The notes under the pieces: generated by a model
What the model was told of the DNA's origin: nothing
Databases searched by the model: none
Seen by the model: the letters and a program-made list of their open reading frames with translations, nothing else
Translations under genes and position numbers: made by a program
Part shown: positions 17,884-26,867 of the stretch, piece after piece
Numbering within the stretch: the stretch's first letter is position 1
Layout of the letters: each line of letters begins with the position of its first letter
DNA from: Membranihabitans maritimus
GTDB lineage: Bacteria > Bacteroidota > Bacteroidia > Chitinophagales > Saprospiraceae
Reading direction: 5' to 3'
Length of the DNA stretch: 64,000 bases
Assembly (NCBI RefSeq): GCF_021729145.1
Contig: NZ_JAJSLW010000011.1
Span: 124,001-188,000, forward strand

Positions 17884-20130
17884 ATGACAAATGTGAAGAT
17901 TTTCATTTTTTCTTTTGTTTTTATGTGGGTGAGTTTGTTTAAATATGGCTGTTCACAAGAGTCCTTACCGCTGGGCTCACATCCTTCTTCGCTAGAATTT
18001 GATCATTTCCCAAATAAGATTTTTGCATTTATATGGCGCAACTGGAATTTGGTCGATATTAAAAAAATGGCAGAGGTAATTGAGTGCCACCCAAGAGATG
18101 TATTGGAGGTAGGGTATTCTATGGGATTGTCAGAACCACTGAATCCTTCACGGAAATATCAAAAGCAATTATATATAACAATAATTAGACGTAATTGGCA
18201 TCTATTGCCTTACTCCCAACTTATGAAATTGTTGGAAATGAGTGCCGAAGAATTGGCCTTTTCCCTTCGAGAGGATGATTTCTTGTTTATCAAACTGGGC
18301 AATCTCAAACCTAAATGTAATCCATTAATATATGAAATTCCATCAGAGAGTGAATGGGAAAAGGCGGCCTGGATAAAAGGAGTAGTTGAAAACCACTTTA
18401 ATGGAGATGATACTGATAAAGAACCGCGATTAAGTTTTATTAAAGACCTGTCAAAATACCAGTCTCGTGTTGCACGGAACAACGAAGAGGGATTGAGGTT
18501 TATATACTCTTATTTCGGAGTGTTTGGTGACCCGCTTATGGATCCCGATTTAGATCCTTATCCCGATGGATTACTTGCTCAATTAGCTGAATTTGGAGTA
18601 AATGGTGTATGGATGCATGTAGTATTAAATCAATTGTCACATCAATCGTCAGTATTTCCTGAATTTGGTGAGGATAGTTCGATCAGGCTGAAAAGATTGC
18701 AAACCATAGTCGATAGGGCCGCAAAATATGGTATTAAGATTTATTTATATATTAATGAACCCCGATCAATGCCAGTTTCTTTTTTTGATAATCATTCTGA
18801 ATTGGGGGGCGTAGTAAAAAATGGATACCAGACTTTATGCACAAGTATTCCTACAGTGCAGGATTGGATGAAAAAAGCGTTAGAGCATGTATTTTCTCAA
18901 GTGCATGGCTTAGGGGGCGTTTTCACAATTACTGCCTCAGAAAATTTGACAAGTTGTGCATCCCATGGCCACTGGAAAGAGTGCGAAAATTGTAAAAACA
19001 GGGAGTATCCGGATATTATAGCAGAAGTAAATCATATTATTGAAGAGGGAGTGCATAAAGGCAATCCTGAAGCCAAGGTTATTGTTTGGGATTGGGGGTG
19101 GAATGGGCACGGAGATGGTACGGAGATCATCAGGAAATTGCCGGATGATGTGTGGTTTATGTCCGTTAGTGAATGGGCGCAACCCTTTCATCGCGGAGGT
19201 GTGGACTCAAAAGTCGGGGAATATTCCATTTCTGTTGTTGGACCCGGCCCGAGGGCCCGGAAGCACTGGGAAGTTGCAAATGAAATGGGACTGAATACAG
19301 CTGCAAAAGTTCAGTTTAATAATACCTGGGAATTGTCGTCAGTACCCTGGATTCCCGTGATGGACCTCATCGCAGAACATGCCGAAAATCTTACGCAATC
19401 TGGAGTGGATGGATATATGTTGAGTTGGTCTTTGGGTGGATATCCCTCTCCAAATTTAAGGATTGCTCAACAATTTAATCAGGATCCTGGTTTGTCAAAG
19501 GAAAAAGTCCTTAATGAAATGGCGAGGGAAAGGTATGGAAAGGAGTTTTCAGCCTTTGTCCGGAATGCCTGGACCGCGTTCAGTAAGGCATTTTCGGAGT
19601 TTCCGTATGGGGGAGGTGTTGTATACAAAGCACCTCAGCAATATGGGCCGGCCAATTTATTGTATGAGAATCCAACTAATTATGGAGCTACTATGGTCGG
19701 ATTTCCTTACGATGACCTGGATGGGTGGCGCGGTTCGTATTCTCCCGAAAGTTTTACAAATCAATTTCGGAAGCTTTCCGAAAAGTGGAAAGAGGGTCTT
19801 GGAGAATTCGAAAAAATTTTTACTGAAGTAGATCCTGACAGAAAGGAAATAGTTCTAAAAGATTATGGTATTGCTAAAGCGGTATATCTGCATTATACCT
19901 CTGTAGCCAACCAATGCGAATTTATTATGAAGAGAGGTATCGAGTCTGAAAAAGGGCGGCTTCTGGAGATTGTTAAAGAAGAGATACAACTTGCCAAGGA
20001 ATTATATGAGATTACTTGCCATGATTCCCGTATAGGTTTTGAAGCTACCAATCAATATTATTATTTACCTGAGGATTTAATGGAAAAAGTGATTTCCTGC
20101 AATTATATTTTAGATTCTTTGAAAAAGTAG
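17884..20130 (+). CDS. Exported 748-residue protein, probable barrel-type glycoside hydrolase of unassigned family
   Basis: The function is not certain. A signal sequence covers about residues 1-24, with a Cys in YGCSQ but a poor lipobox. Residues about 45-145 form a small module with an RNWHLLPYSQLMKLL segment followed by SAEELAFSLREDDFLFIKLG, which reads like a helix-turn-helix and is repeated loosely at RNWNLVDIKKMAEVI. From about residue 200 the pattern suggests a (beta/alpha)8 barrel: EFGVNGVWMHVVLN, AAKYGIKIYLYINEP, GLGGVFTITASENLTSC, AKVIVWDWGWN, VWFMSVSEWAQP and GVDGYMLSWSLGGYPSP. Glu and Asp at strand ends are catalytic candidates. A Cys/His cluster, CASHGHWKECENC (about residues 359-371), may bind metal. 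It lies between the CE15 and GH43 genes, so a uronic-acid glycosidase role is plausible but only inferred. Confidence 0.6.
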   Translation: MTNVKIFIFSFVFMWVSLFKYGCSQESLPLGSHPSSLEFDHFPNKIFAFIWRNWNLVDIKKMAEVIECHPRDVLEVGYSMGLSEPLNPSRKYQKQLYITIIRRNWHLLPYSQLMKLLEMSAEELAFSLREDDFLFIKLGNLKPKCNPLIYEIPSESEWEKAAWIKGVVENHFNGDDTDKEPRLSFIKDLSKYQSRVARNNEEGLRFIYSYFGVFGDPLMDPDLDPYPDGLLAQLAEFGVNGVWMHVVLNQLSHQSSVFPEFGEDSSIRLKRLQTIVDRAAKYGIKIYLYINEPRSMPVSFFDNHSELGGVVKNGYQTLCTSIPTVQDWMKKALEHVFSQVHGLGGVFTITASENLTSCASHGHWKECENCKNREYPDIIAEVNHIIEEGVHKGNPEAKVIVWDWGWNGHGDGTEIIRKLPDDVWFMSVSEWAQPFHRGGVDSKVGEYSISVVGPGPRARKHWEVANEMGLNTAAKVQFNNTWELSSVPWIPVMDLIAEHAENLTQSGVDGYMLSWSLGGYPSPNLRIAQQFNQDPGLSKEKVLNEMARERYGKEFSAFVRNAWTAFSKAFSEFPYGGGVVYKAPQQYGPANLLYENPTNYGATMVGFPYDDLDGWRGSYSPESFTNQFRKLSEKWKEGLGEFEKIFTEVDPDRKEIVLKDYGIAKAVYLHYTSVANQCEFIMKRGIESEKGRLLEIVKEEIQLAKELYEITCHDSRIGFEATNQYYYLPEDLMEKVISCNYILDSLKK

Positions 20131-20136
20131 TGTGAA

Positions 20137-21225
20137 ATGCATATTTCAGGATTTAGAGTTGGTCAAAAGAAAAAAATTGGAAGGTGGATCGTAATGGGAT
20201 TCTTTCTAGTGCTTGTCTTTATAACTACTTTAGGTAAAGGGAAGTCTCAGGATTCGAAAGGAAATGAACTTTATTTTACCAACCCGGTTTGGGACGGAGC
20301 AGACCCCTGGATGACGAAGGTGGATAATGAGTACTTTTATTGCTTTACAGTGAATAATGAGATTAAAGTGTCGCAATCTCTCAAGATGACGGAAATGGGT
20401 GAAATCAAGACGATTTGGGAAGCTCCTGACGATGGCTGGAATCAGTCATGTGTTTGGGCGCCGGAGATCCATTTCCTTGACGGCCATTGGTATGTTTATT
20501 ATGCTGCTGGTAATTCAGGTCCTCCCTATATTCATCAACGAACAGGGGTGTTGCGTTCCAAGGATTCAGATGTATTTAGCGAATATGAGGATATGGGGGT
20601 ATTGTATACCGGGGATACCCCGGAAATACCGAAAAGTAATATTTGGGCTATCGATATGACGGTATTGGAGTATAAAGATAAATTATTTGCTGTTTGGTCA
20701 GGTTGGAAAGAGCAAAGAGACACGGATAAGACTTCTCAGCATATCTATATTCAGAAAATGGAGAATCCATATACGTTGATCGGAGAGCGCGTTCTGCTTT
20801 CTTCTCCCGAGGAGAATTGGGAGACGGGAGGGCCCCTGAATCTGAATGAAGGGCCTCAGATTTTGAAAAATGAAGACCGGGTTTTTATTGTTTATTCTTG
20901 CCGGGAATCCTGGTTGCCTGAATATCGATTGGGCATGTTGTATTTAAAGAAGGGAAATACAGACATACTAAATCCGGATAGTTGGTCAAAGCGAGGGCCG
21001 GTATTTCAGGGAACCAAGGATGTTCATGGTACCGGTCATGCTAGCTTTGTCATGTCACCGGACGGCAAGGAGGATTGGATTATATATCACTCGAAAAAAG
21101 GGACAGAGCCGGGGTGGAACCGCGATGTGAGAATGCAGCCTTTTTCCTGGAAGGAGGATGGCTTTCCGGACTTTGGGGAGCCTCTACCGGCGGGTGAGGA
21201 ATTGAAGAGGCCGGGAGGGGAGTGA
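20137..21225 (+). CDS. Glycoside hydrolase family 43 enzyme, exported
   Basis: A five-bladed propeller glycosidase of GH43, a family of arabinanases, arabinofuranosidases, xylosidases and galactosidases. An N-terminal membrane or signal segment spans residues about 15-34. The catalytic base is D56 in WDGADPWM, the pKa-modulating Asp lies in IWAIDMTVLEY, and the acid Glu is in LNEGPQIL. A family-like KDVHGTGHASFV segment carries the His near the active site. The 362-residue size is that of a single-domain member. The ATG lies 6 bp after the stop of the 748-residue protein gene. With CE15 it points to arabino- or glucuronoxylan side chains; the exact bond cleaved cannot be read from the sequence. 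Confidence 0.85.
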   Translation: MHISGFRVGQKKKIGRWIVMGFFLVLVFITTLGKGKSQDSKGNELYFTNPVWDGADPWMTKVDNEYFYCFTVNNEIKVSQSLKMTEMGEIKTIWEAPDDGWNQSCVWAPEIHFLDGHWYVYYAAGNSGPPYIHQRTGVLRSKDSDVFSEYEDMGVLYTGDTPEIPKSNIWAIDMTVLEYKDKLFAVWSGWKEQRDTDKTSQHIYIQKMENPYTLIGERVLLSSPEENWETGGPLNLNEGPQILKNEDRVFIVYSCRESWLPEYRLGMLYLKKGNTDILNPDSWSKRGPVFQGTKDVHGTGHASFVMSPDGKEDWIIYHSKKGTEPGWNRDVRMQPFSWKEDGFPDFGEPLPAGEELKRPGGE

Positions 21226-21258
21226 TAATATCAGGCCTTCGGATGAGCAGAATTATTT

Positions 21259-21897
21259 CTAGACTCTATTGTAATACTTCTCTTGTTCTTCCAGAACTTT
21301 CCAATTAAAGGGTTCGAAGACTTCTGACAGATCGACAGAGAAACCAGAAAGTACAGTGGAAGTGACTGTGATGCCACGGGTATATAACCTACTGGGGATA
21401 TATTCTCCGGAATCATCCAGGATATATATGGCCAGATGTTTATCTTCCGGGCTGACCACCCAATATTCTTTTACCCCATTAAGACGGTAAAGATCGTATT
21501 TGTAGGTGAGGTCTTTTTCAGAAGTAGAAGGGGACAGGACCTCTACGATGAGATCCGGTGCACCCAGGCATCCTTTATCATCTAATTTGTCCAGGTCACA
21601 GATTACGCAAATGTCGGGTTGTACCACATTGTCAAGGATGATTTCACCAGTTTCAGTTTTTGTAAAAAACCGTACGTCAAAGGGAGCGGAATAAACCTTG
21701 CATTTTTTTCCTTTTAGAAAACTGTACATGGAATTAAAAATAATTCCCGAAATTTCCTGGTGTTTCCGTGTAGGAGCAGGACTCATCCGGGATATATATC
21801 CTTTGATTAGTTCTACGCGCTCTTTTAAGCGCCATGTGAGATACTCGGCGTACGTGTATTTTTTATTAAAATCGAGTTGTGATAGTTTGGTGATCAT
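21259..21897 (-). CDS. Uma2 family (DUF820) putative endonuclease
   Basis: The 212-residue protein has the Uma2 layout: YTYAEYLTWRLKERVELIKGYISRMSPAP, HQEISGIIFN, then the PD-(D/E)xK-like centre with VVQPDICVICD and DLIVEVLSPSTSEKD, and finally KYDLYRLNGVKEYWVVSPEDKHLAIY. Members are widespread, often in multiple copies, and their biological role is unknown. The gene is isolated and convergent with the GH43 operon, leaving a 33-bp gap between stops. Nothing nearby suggests a partner. Confidence 0.88.
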   Translation of the reverse strand: MITKLSQLDFNKKYTYAEYLTWRLKERVELIKGYISRMSPAPTRKHQEISGIIFNSMYSFLKGKKCKVYSAPFDVRFFTKTETGEIILDNVVQPDICVICDLDKLDDKGCLGAPDLIVEVLSPSTSEKDLTYKYDLYRLNGVKEYWVVSPEDKHLAIYILDDSGEYIPSRLYTRGITVTSTVLSGFSVDLSEVFEPFNWKVLEEQEKYYNRV

Positions 21898-22166
21898 GGC
21901 CTCTTACTATTTATTGTAACCCATAAATATATGGATTTTTTTTGATATATCAGGTTGTAAGTCAGGTGAATATAGGAGTAGAGTCTGAAGGCAGAGATTG
22001 TTGGGAATCATTAACTACCTTTTATGAACTTCTATGATGTAAATCGAATTTTTGACTCCTTGGCAACATTTTGTTGTCTAAATAAAATTCAACTGTCTAT
22101 GTTTTACGATTTTACAACATGTAGAAATCAAAAATGATTTGATCAAATTTGAAAATTATTAAAACA

Positions 22167-23378
22167 CTACACGGTTTCCAGTACTTCCACTACACACAAA
22201 TATCCAAAAATTAGTATCGATAGTATAAGTAAAATATTAATCAATACGGGATTTTTAAAGTCGCCTACCCATTCTTTCTTATTGTTCAATATCAGGAGAA
22301 TGATGGCTAGGAACGGCATGAAAAATGCACCAATTATAGAGTAAATAATGACTACCCAAAGCGGTTTGTCAAAATACAAAAGTAGTACGGGTGCCAGTCC
22401 CAGGTACAACAAATATCCGTTGTAATATTTATTCTGTAGGTTATTGACCTTTAAAGTTTTCGTGAAACCTGAGGAATGGATAAAGTCACTGAATAAATAG
22501 GGGACGCCTTGCCAAACTCCTAGAAGTGAAGAGGCTACTGCTCCCCAAAAACCAAACAGGAAAATAAAACGCCCTGGGGTACCTGTCTTTGATTCCAATG
22601 TATCTGCAATAGCCAGTATAAGTTGTGAGCCGGAATATTCACCCGGCAGGTTAACTGATGAAGCGATTAACAAAACGGCTATTCCAAATAATCCTGTAAA
22701 ACCATATGATATTAACAATTCCCACTTTGAGTTACGGAAATTGCTTTTTGAAGATGATTTTGATTCCCTCAGCCAATAACTATAACTCAATAATGTTACA
22801 CTACCTCCTACACCTCCCAATATGCCTACCAAAAATTTACCGGAACCTTTAGGAATGTAGGAGGCTGTAGTTGTTAGTGGTAAAAAGTCTATGTCTGGTA
22901 AAATCATAGCGGCAGAAATAATCAATGTGCCAAACATGAGCCCAATGAAAAACTTAATGGCTTTTTCAAAAAAACTATATTTGCCCCAATATACTAGTGC
23001 CATTCCGCCGAATGAATGGATGATGGCCCATTGAGAAACGGAAATCCCTGGGAAAATTGAATGGGCTGCTATTCCACAGGAAGACATAAGTGCTCCTCCG
23101 ACGATAAAAGTCCAAAGGAAGAGATAAATTAGAAAGTACCAGGATACCCATTTGGGGAGTTTAGCGATCCAACCTTCGAGTAGAGTAGTGCCTGTGGCAA
23201 ATTGCCAGCGCCCGATTCCTTCGTTTAAAGTATATTTGAGAATTGCACCCAAAACTACGGCCCATACAACGGCGACAGTATATTTTGATCCGGCTACAGC
23301 TGCGGCTACCATATCACCTGCGCCTACACCTGTGGCCGCTACTGCAAGCCCGGGACCAATGGTTTTAATCCATTTCAT
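22167..23378 (-). CDS. Nramp-related membrane transporter without the classical metal motifs
   Basis: The 403-residue protein has about 11 transmembrane segments and an Nramp-superfamily start (WIKTIGPGLAVAATGVGAGDMVAAAVAGSKY). Classical Nramp proteins bind Mn/Fe with DPGN in helix 1 and MPH in helix 6. Here helix 1 reads GVGAGDM and the helix 6 region reads SVTLLSYSYWLRE, so neither motif is present. A different substrate is therefore likely. The gene is divergent from a GH33 sialidase gene across a 98-bp spacer holding a perfect palindrome, which suggests shared control and possibly a role in the same pathway. Confidence 0.75.
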   Translation of the reverse strand: MKWIKTIGPGLAVAATGVGAGDMVAAAVAGSKYTVAVVWAVVLGAILKYTLNEGIGRWQFATGTTLLEGWIAKLPKWVSWYFLIYLFLWTFIVGGALMSSCGIAAHSIFPGISVSQWAIIHSFGGMALVYWGKYSFFEKAIKFFIGLMFGTLIISAAMILPDIDFLPLTTTASYIPKGSGKFLVGILGGVGGSVTLLSYSYWLRESKSSSKSNFRNSKWELLISYGFTGLFGIAVLLIASSVNLPGEYSGSQLILAIADTLESKTGTPGRFIFLFGFWGAVASSLLGVWQGVPYLFSDFIHSSGFTKTLKVNNLQNKYYNGYLLYLGLAPVLLLYFDKPLWVVIIYSIIGAFFMPFLAIILLILNNKKEWVGDFKNPVLINILLILSILIFGYLCVVEVLETV

Positions 23379-23399
23379 ATAGTAGTATGTGATTAATTA

Positions 23400-23416
23400 T
23401 TTCTATTTAATAGAAA
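23400..23416. promoter_or_regulatory. Palindromic operator candidate in a divergent promoter
   Basis: A perfect 17-bp palindrome, TTTCTATT-T-AATAGAAA, lies in the 98-bp spacer between the divergent Nramp-like and sialidase genes. Arms of 8 bp around one central base suit a dimeric regulator able to control both directions. The regulator is not identified; the AraC and FadR-type proteins of this window are candidates only by proximity. Confidence 0.45.
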
Positions 23417-23476
23417 AGTTGGAAAATAGTAATTATTTTGAAATTTTATTTTCATAAAGTATCATAATCTCTCAGG

Positions 23477-24613
23477 ATGAAGAAAACAGCATTATACTTA
23501 ATTATTGTAATTCTATTTGGTTTTTCATGCAATCGTAAGATGTCCCCTGATATGATTGCACTGGATAAAATTTCTAATTTCCAGGATCTTTTCAATGCTT
23601 CTCTGACCCATGGCGTAGAATGTTTTAGAATCCCTTCCTTAGTAACAGCACCCAATGGTTATCTAATTGCTGCCATTGACGAGAGGGTGCCGCACTGTGG
23701 GGATTTACGTGATAACCGGGATATTAATATAGTATTGAGAATAAGCAAAGATAATGGTAACTCATGGTCAAAGGTGAAAACTGTAGTAGATTTTCCGGAC
23801 GGTCAATCTGCTTCAGATCCTTCTATGATAGTGGATGGGGAAACGGGGCATATATTTTTATTTTACAATTTTATGGACCTTGATAATGAGAACGGGATCT
23901 ACTATCTCCATGTTACGGAAAGTAAAGATAACGGTGAATCCTGGAGTGAACCAAGGGACATTACATCACAGGTTACCCGACAGGAATGGCATGAAGACTT
24001 TAAGTTTATAACTTCTGGCCGGGGAATACAGACGCGAGACGGTACAATTCTCCATACTCTCGTAAATGTTACTCAAAACTCTGTTTATGTTTACGGAAGC
24101 AAGGATCATGGGAAAACATGGTTTTATAAAGGCACTCCTGTAAAGCCGGGAGATGAATCCAAAATTGTTGAACTGGATAATGGCGATTGGATGATAAATT
24201 CAAGGGATAAGGAAAAGACTGGAATTCGCTATGTACATGTCTCAAATGATAACGGAGATACCTGGAAAACAAGAACTGACAAACAATTGATTGATCCGGG
24301 GAATAATGCCAGTCTGATACGCTATACTTCTGTTAGAGACGGATATAATAAAAGTCGGCTTTTATTTTCTAATGCCAAAATGAAAGATGGTCGAAAGAAT
24401 ATGACGGTAAGGATCAGTTATGACGAAGGTAAAACCTGGACTGAAGGGAGAACCATTTATGATGGCCCATCAGCTTATTCTACCTTGACGGTTTTAGAAA
24501 ATGGGGAGATTGGGTTATTATTTGAAAAGGACGACTATTCTCAAAATTCCTTTGTCAAATTTTCGCTGGAGTGGTTGACTGAAGGGGAAGATAAATATGT
24601 AGAACCACGATAG
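23477..24613 (+). CDS. Exo-alpha-sialidase, GH33, exported lipoprotein-like
   Basis: The enzyme releases terminal sialic acids from glycoconjugates. The 378-residue protein has a signal sequence ending in LFGFSC (Cys18, possible lipid anchor). The sialidase FRIP motif is at residues 50-53, where R51 is the first of the arginine triad. Five Asp-boxes follow: SKDNGNSW, SKDNGESW, SKDHGKTW, SNDNGDTW and SYDEGKTW. The later arginines (NSRDK, KSRLLFSNAK), the Glu (DESKIVEL) and the nucleophile Tyr (SAYSTL) can be placed. This is the only fully canonical sialidase in the window. A creatininase-family gene follows in the same direction 107 bp downstream. Confidence 0.9.
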   Translation: MKKTALYLIIVILFGFSCNRKMSPDMIALDKISNFQDLFNASLTHGVECFRIPSLVTAPNGYLIAAIDERVPHCGDLRDNRDINIVLRISKDNGNSWSKVKTVVDFPDGQSASDPSMIVDGETGHIFLFYNFMDLDNENGIYYLHVTESKDNGESWSEPRDITSQVTRQEWHEDFKFITSGRGIQTRDGTILHTLVNVTQNSVYVYGSKDHGKTWFYKGTPVKPGDESKIVELDNGDWMINSRDKEKTGIRYVHVSNDNGDTWKTRTDKQLIDPGNNASLIRYTSVRDGYNKSRLLFSNAKMKDGRKNMTVRISYDEGKTWTEGRTIYDGPSAYSTLTVLENGEIGLLFEKDDYSQNSFVKFSLEWLTEGEDKYVEPR

Positions 24614-24720
24614 GGAAATAATTAAAAGCTCCTATTTACCAAATGAATGGAATTATCAAACTATATGATTAGAAGAAAATATTATATTAGTTTTTATTAA
24701 TTAATATAAAAAGAAATTTA

Positions 24721-25515
24721 ATGTCTAATAATATTCGGCCTTTTGTCCTTAAAGAGACGAATTGGAAGTCTGTAAAAAAAGAAGATTATCAAATAGCAAT
24801 TTTGCCCTGGGGAGCTACGGAAGCGCATAATTTCCATTTGCCATATGGTACGGATACCTATTTGGCAGAAGAGGTAGCTATACTTAGTGCGGAAAAAGCA
24901 TGGGGCAAGGGGGTCAAAGCAGTAGTTCTTCCTCCTGTACCCTTCGGAGTCAATACCGGTCAAATTGATATCCCCTTGTGTCTAAATATGAACCCTTCTA
25001 CACAGTTAGCTCTCCTGAAAGATTTACTTTTGGTAATTAAGAAAAGTGGTATTCAAAAATTAGTAATATTTAATGCTCATGGAGGCAATCACTTCAAACA
25101 AATGATAAGGGAGGTCTACCTGGAGTTTCCCGATATTTTTGTTTGTGCATTAAATTGGTGGCAAGTACAACCGGCAGAGAAGTTTTTTAAAGAACCGGGG
25201 GATCACGCTGGGGAGTTGGAAACTTCTGCTATTATGTATCTTTTTCCGGAATTGGTCTTGCCATTGGAGCAAGCCGGAGATGGAAAAAGCTTTCCCTTCA
25301 ATCTAAAGGCAATACAAGAGGGTTGGGTATCAACTCAAAGGGTATGGAGTAAGGCTACCCGGGATACGGGAGTGGGTAATCCTCAATTTTCCACTTCCGA
25401 AAATGGAAGAAGATTTATAGAAGAGGTGTCAGGTTCGGTTGCAGAATTTTTTGAAGAACTAGGAGGTTTATCCCTGGAGGATTTATATAGTGATTCACAG
25501 GCAGAGCAGAATTAA
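24721..25515 (+). CDS. Creatininase (creatinine amidohydrolase) family protein
   Basis: The 264-residue protein has the metal-site motifs of the family: WGATEAHNFHLPYGTD (about residues 30-45, normally a GStEqHGpHLP pattern), FNAHGGNHF (about 117-125) and GDHAGELETS (about 160-169). Members hydrolyse cyclic or linear amides in unrelated pathways (creatinine, riboflavin/F420 intermediates, mycofactocin), so the substrate cannot be read off. No signal peptide is seen, so it should be cytoplasmic. Its place between two sialidase-fold genes suggests that it acts on an amide or lactam product of the glycan released there; that is inference. Confidence 0.85.
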   Translation: MSNNIRPFVLKETNWKSVKKEDYQIAILPWGATEAHNFHLPYGTDTYLAEEVAILSAEKAWGKGVKAVVLPPVPFGVNTGQIDIPLCLNMNPSTQLALLKDLLLVIKKSGIQKLVIFNAHGGNHFKQMIREVYLEFPDIFVCALNWWQVQPAEKFFKEPGDHAGELETSAIMYLFPELVLPLEQAGDGKSFPFNLKAIQEGWVSTQRVWSKATRDTGVGNPQFSTSENGRRFIEEVSGSVAEFFEELGGLSLEDLYSDSQAEQN

Positions 25516-25630
25516 AAGACGATTTAAAAGGATTCAGGTCCCAGTTAGAATTTGCACAAATCTGGTTATAATTGTATGTAAAGATTACATTTGAATATGA
25601 TATTTTGCGTATCAATAATAAACTACAATA

Positions 25631-26800
25631 ATGATTAGTCGATTAGTCTGGATTTACTTCTTTTATTGCTTTTTTACATTGTCAGTGGAATTAGAGGCGC
25701 AGGATGTTATTAGAGCTGAACATTATATTGCAGCCATAGAAAAGGATCGATTTCATGGTTGGCCTGCAAATAATGGATTATGGTTTTGGGAAGACGAAAT
25801 ATTGGTGGGTTTTACACAGGGAGACTATGCTATTCAGGACGGACATAATATTACTGGAATTCAAGAAAGTTTGTTTACACGGAGTAAGGATGGTGGTATT
25901 AACTGGACTGTTTTTGATCCGGAAAACTTTTTAGACGATGCGAACGAAAAATGGCTTCCAAATGGCAAAAAGCATTTGGAATCTGCCCTTGATTTTAGAC
26001 ATCCCGGATTTGCTTTGAGGGTGTTTTCTTCGGGGTATCATGGTAATGATGACCCTGAAGGAGGTTTTTATTATTCTTACGATCGCGGTCAAAATTGGAA
26101 AGGTCCTTTTTTCCTCGGAGAGGTAAAAGATAGCAGGGAATTGAAGAAAGTTGATATTCAAGCACGGACAGATTATATTATTTTAGGCCAGCGAGAGATG
26201 CTTGTTTTCATTACTGCCGGAAATGATAAAACGAAAAGAATTGGATGTATAAAAACGACAGATGGCGGACAGACTTTTGATTTTTTGGGGTGGGTTACAC
26301 CCCGAAAGAAAAAAGTAAGGCATATTATGAGTAGTTCGGTTCAACTTTCAAACGATAGATTTCTGGTAGTAGACCGTAAAATTTCAAAAGATAAAGAAGA
26401 TAATTCTGTGGAGTCATATATTTCTGAAGATGGTGGAAAAACCTGGAAATCAAACGGCACTGTCAAAAAGTTTGAATCCAGTTCTAATCCCCCCGCAATC
26501 TTAAGGTTGGCTGATGGTAGAATTATTTGTGTATACGGGGACCGCCATAATAGTGTTATGGCGGGTAAGTATAGCAGCGATGAAGGAAAAACCTGGGGGA
26601 AAGAATTTATAATAAGAGACGGATTTAGAGATGTGAAAAATACCTGGGATTTTGGATATCCCAGGATCGCACAGAATAATAGGGGGCAATTGATTGTTGT
26701 CTATTATTGGTCTTCACCACAACACCAGCAGCAACATATAGCGGCCACTATCTGGGATCCTGAGACCGTCCAAATTCCTTCTTACAAAGAAAATAGGTAG
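25631..26800 (+). CDS. Sialidase-like six-bladed propeller protein, exported
   Basis: The 389-residue protein has a signal peptide of about 23 residues (ending LEAQ) and four Asp-boxes: SKDGGINW, SYDRGQNW, SEDGGKTW and SSDEGKTW. The N-terminal DRFHGWPANNGLW segment marks a sialidase-related subfamily that lacks the FRIP motif. Acidic and arginine residues needed for GH33 catalysis could not all be placed, so activity may differ from true sialidases. It is separated from the creatininase gene by 115 bp in the same direction. A close relationship to GH33 is clear at the fold level only. Confidence 0.75.
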   Translation: MISRLVWIYFFYCFFTLSVELEAQDVIRAEHYIAAIEKDRFHGWPANNGLWFWEDEILVGFTQGDYAIQDGHNITGIQESLFTRSKDGGINWTVFDPENFLDDANEKWLPNGKKHLESALDFRHPGFALRVFSSGYHGNDDPEGGFYYSYDRGQNWKGPFFLGEVKDSRELKKVDIQARTDYIILGQREMLVFITAGNDKTKRIGCIKTTDGGQTFDFLGWVTPRKKKVRHIMSSSVQLSNDRFLVVDRKISKDKEDNSVESYISEDGGKTWKSNGTVKKFESSSNPPAILRLADGRIICVYGDRHNSVMAGKYSSDEGKTWGKEFIIRDGFRDVKNTWDFGYPRIAQNNRGQLIVVYYWSSPQHQQQHIAATIWDPETVQIPSYKENR

Positions 26801-26827
26801 AAATTGTTGATATAAAAGCATTAATGA

Positions 26828-26849
26828 ATAGTTTTATCTATTAAACTAT
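26828..26849. promoter_or_regulatory. Inverted repeat upstream of lrgAB
   Basis: Seven-base arms ATAGTTT (26828-26834) and AAACTAT (26843-26849) surround an 8-bp spacer, ending 18 bp before the lrgA start. A possible operator for an AraC- or LytR-like regulator. The region is AT-rich, so confidence is low. Confidence 0.3.
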
Positions 26850-26867
26850 ACAATTTCGAATCTATAT

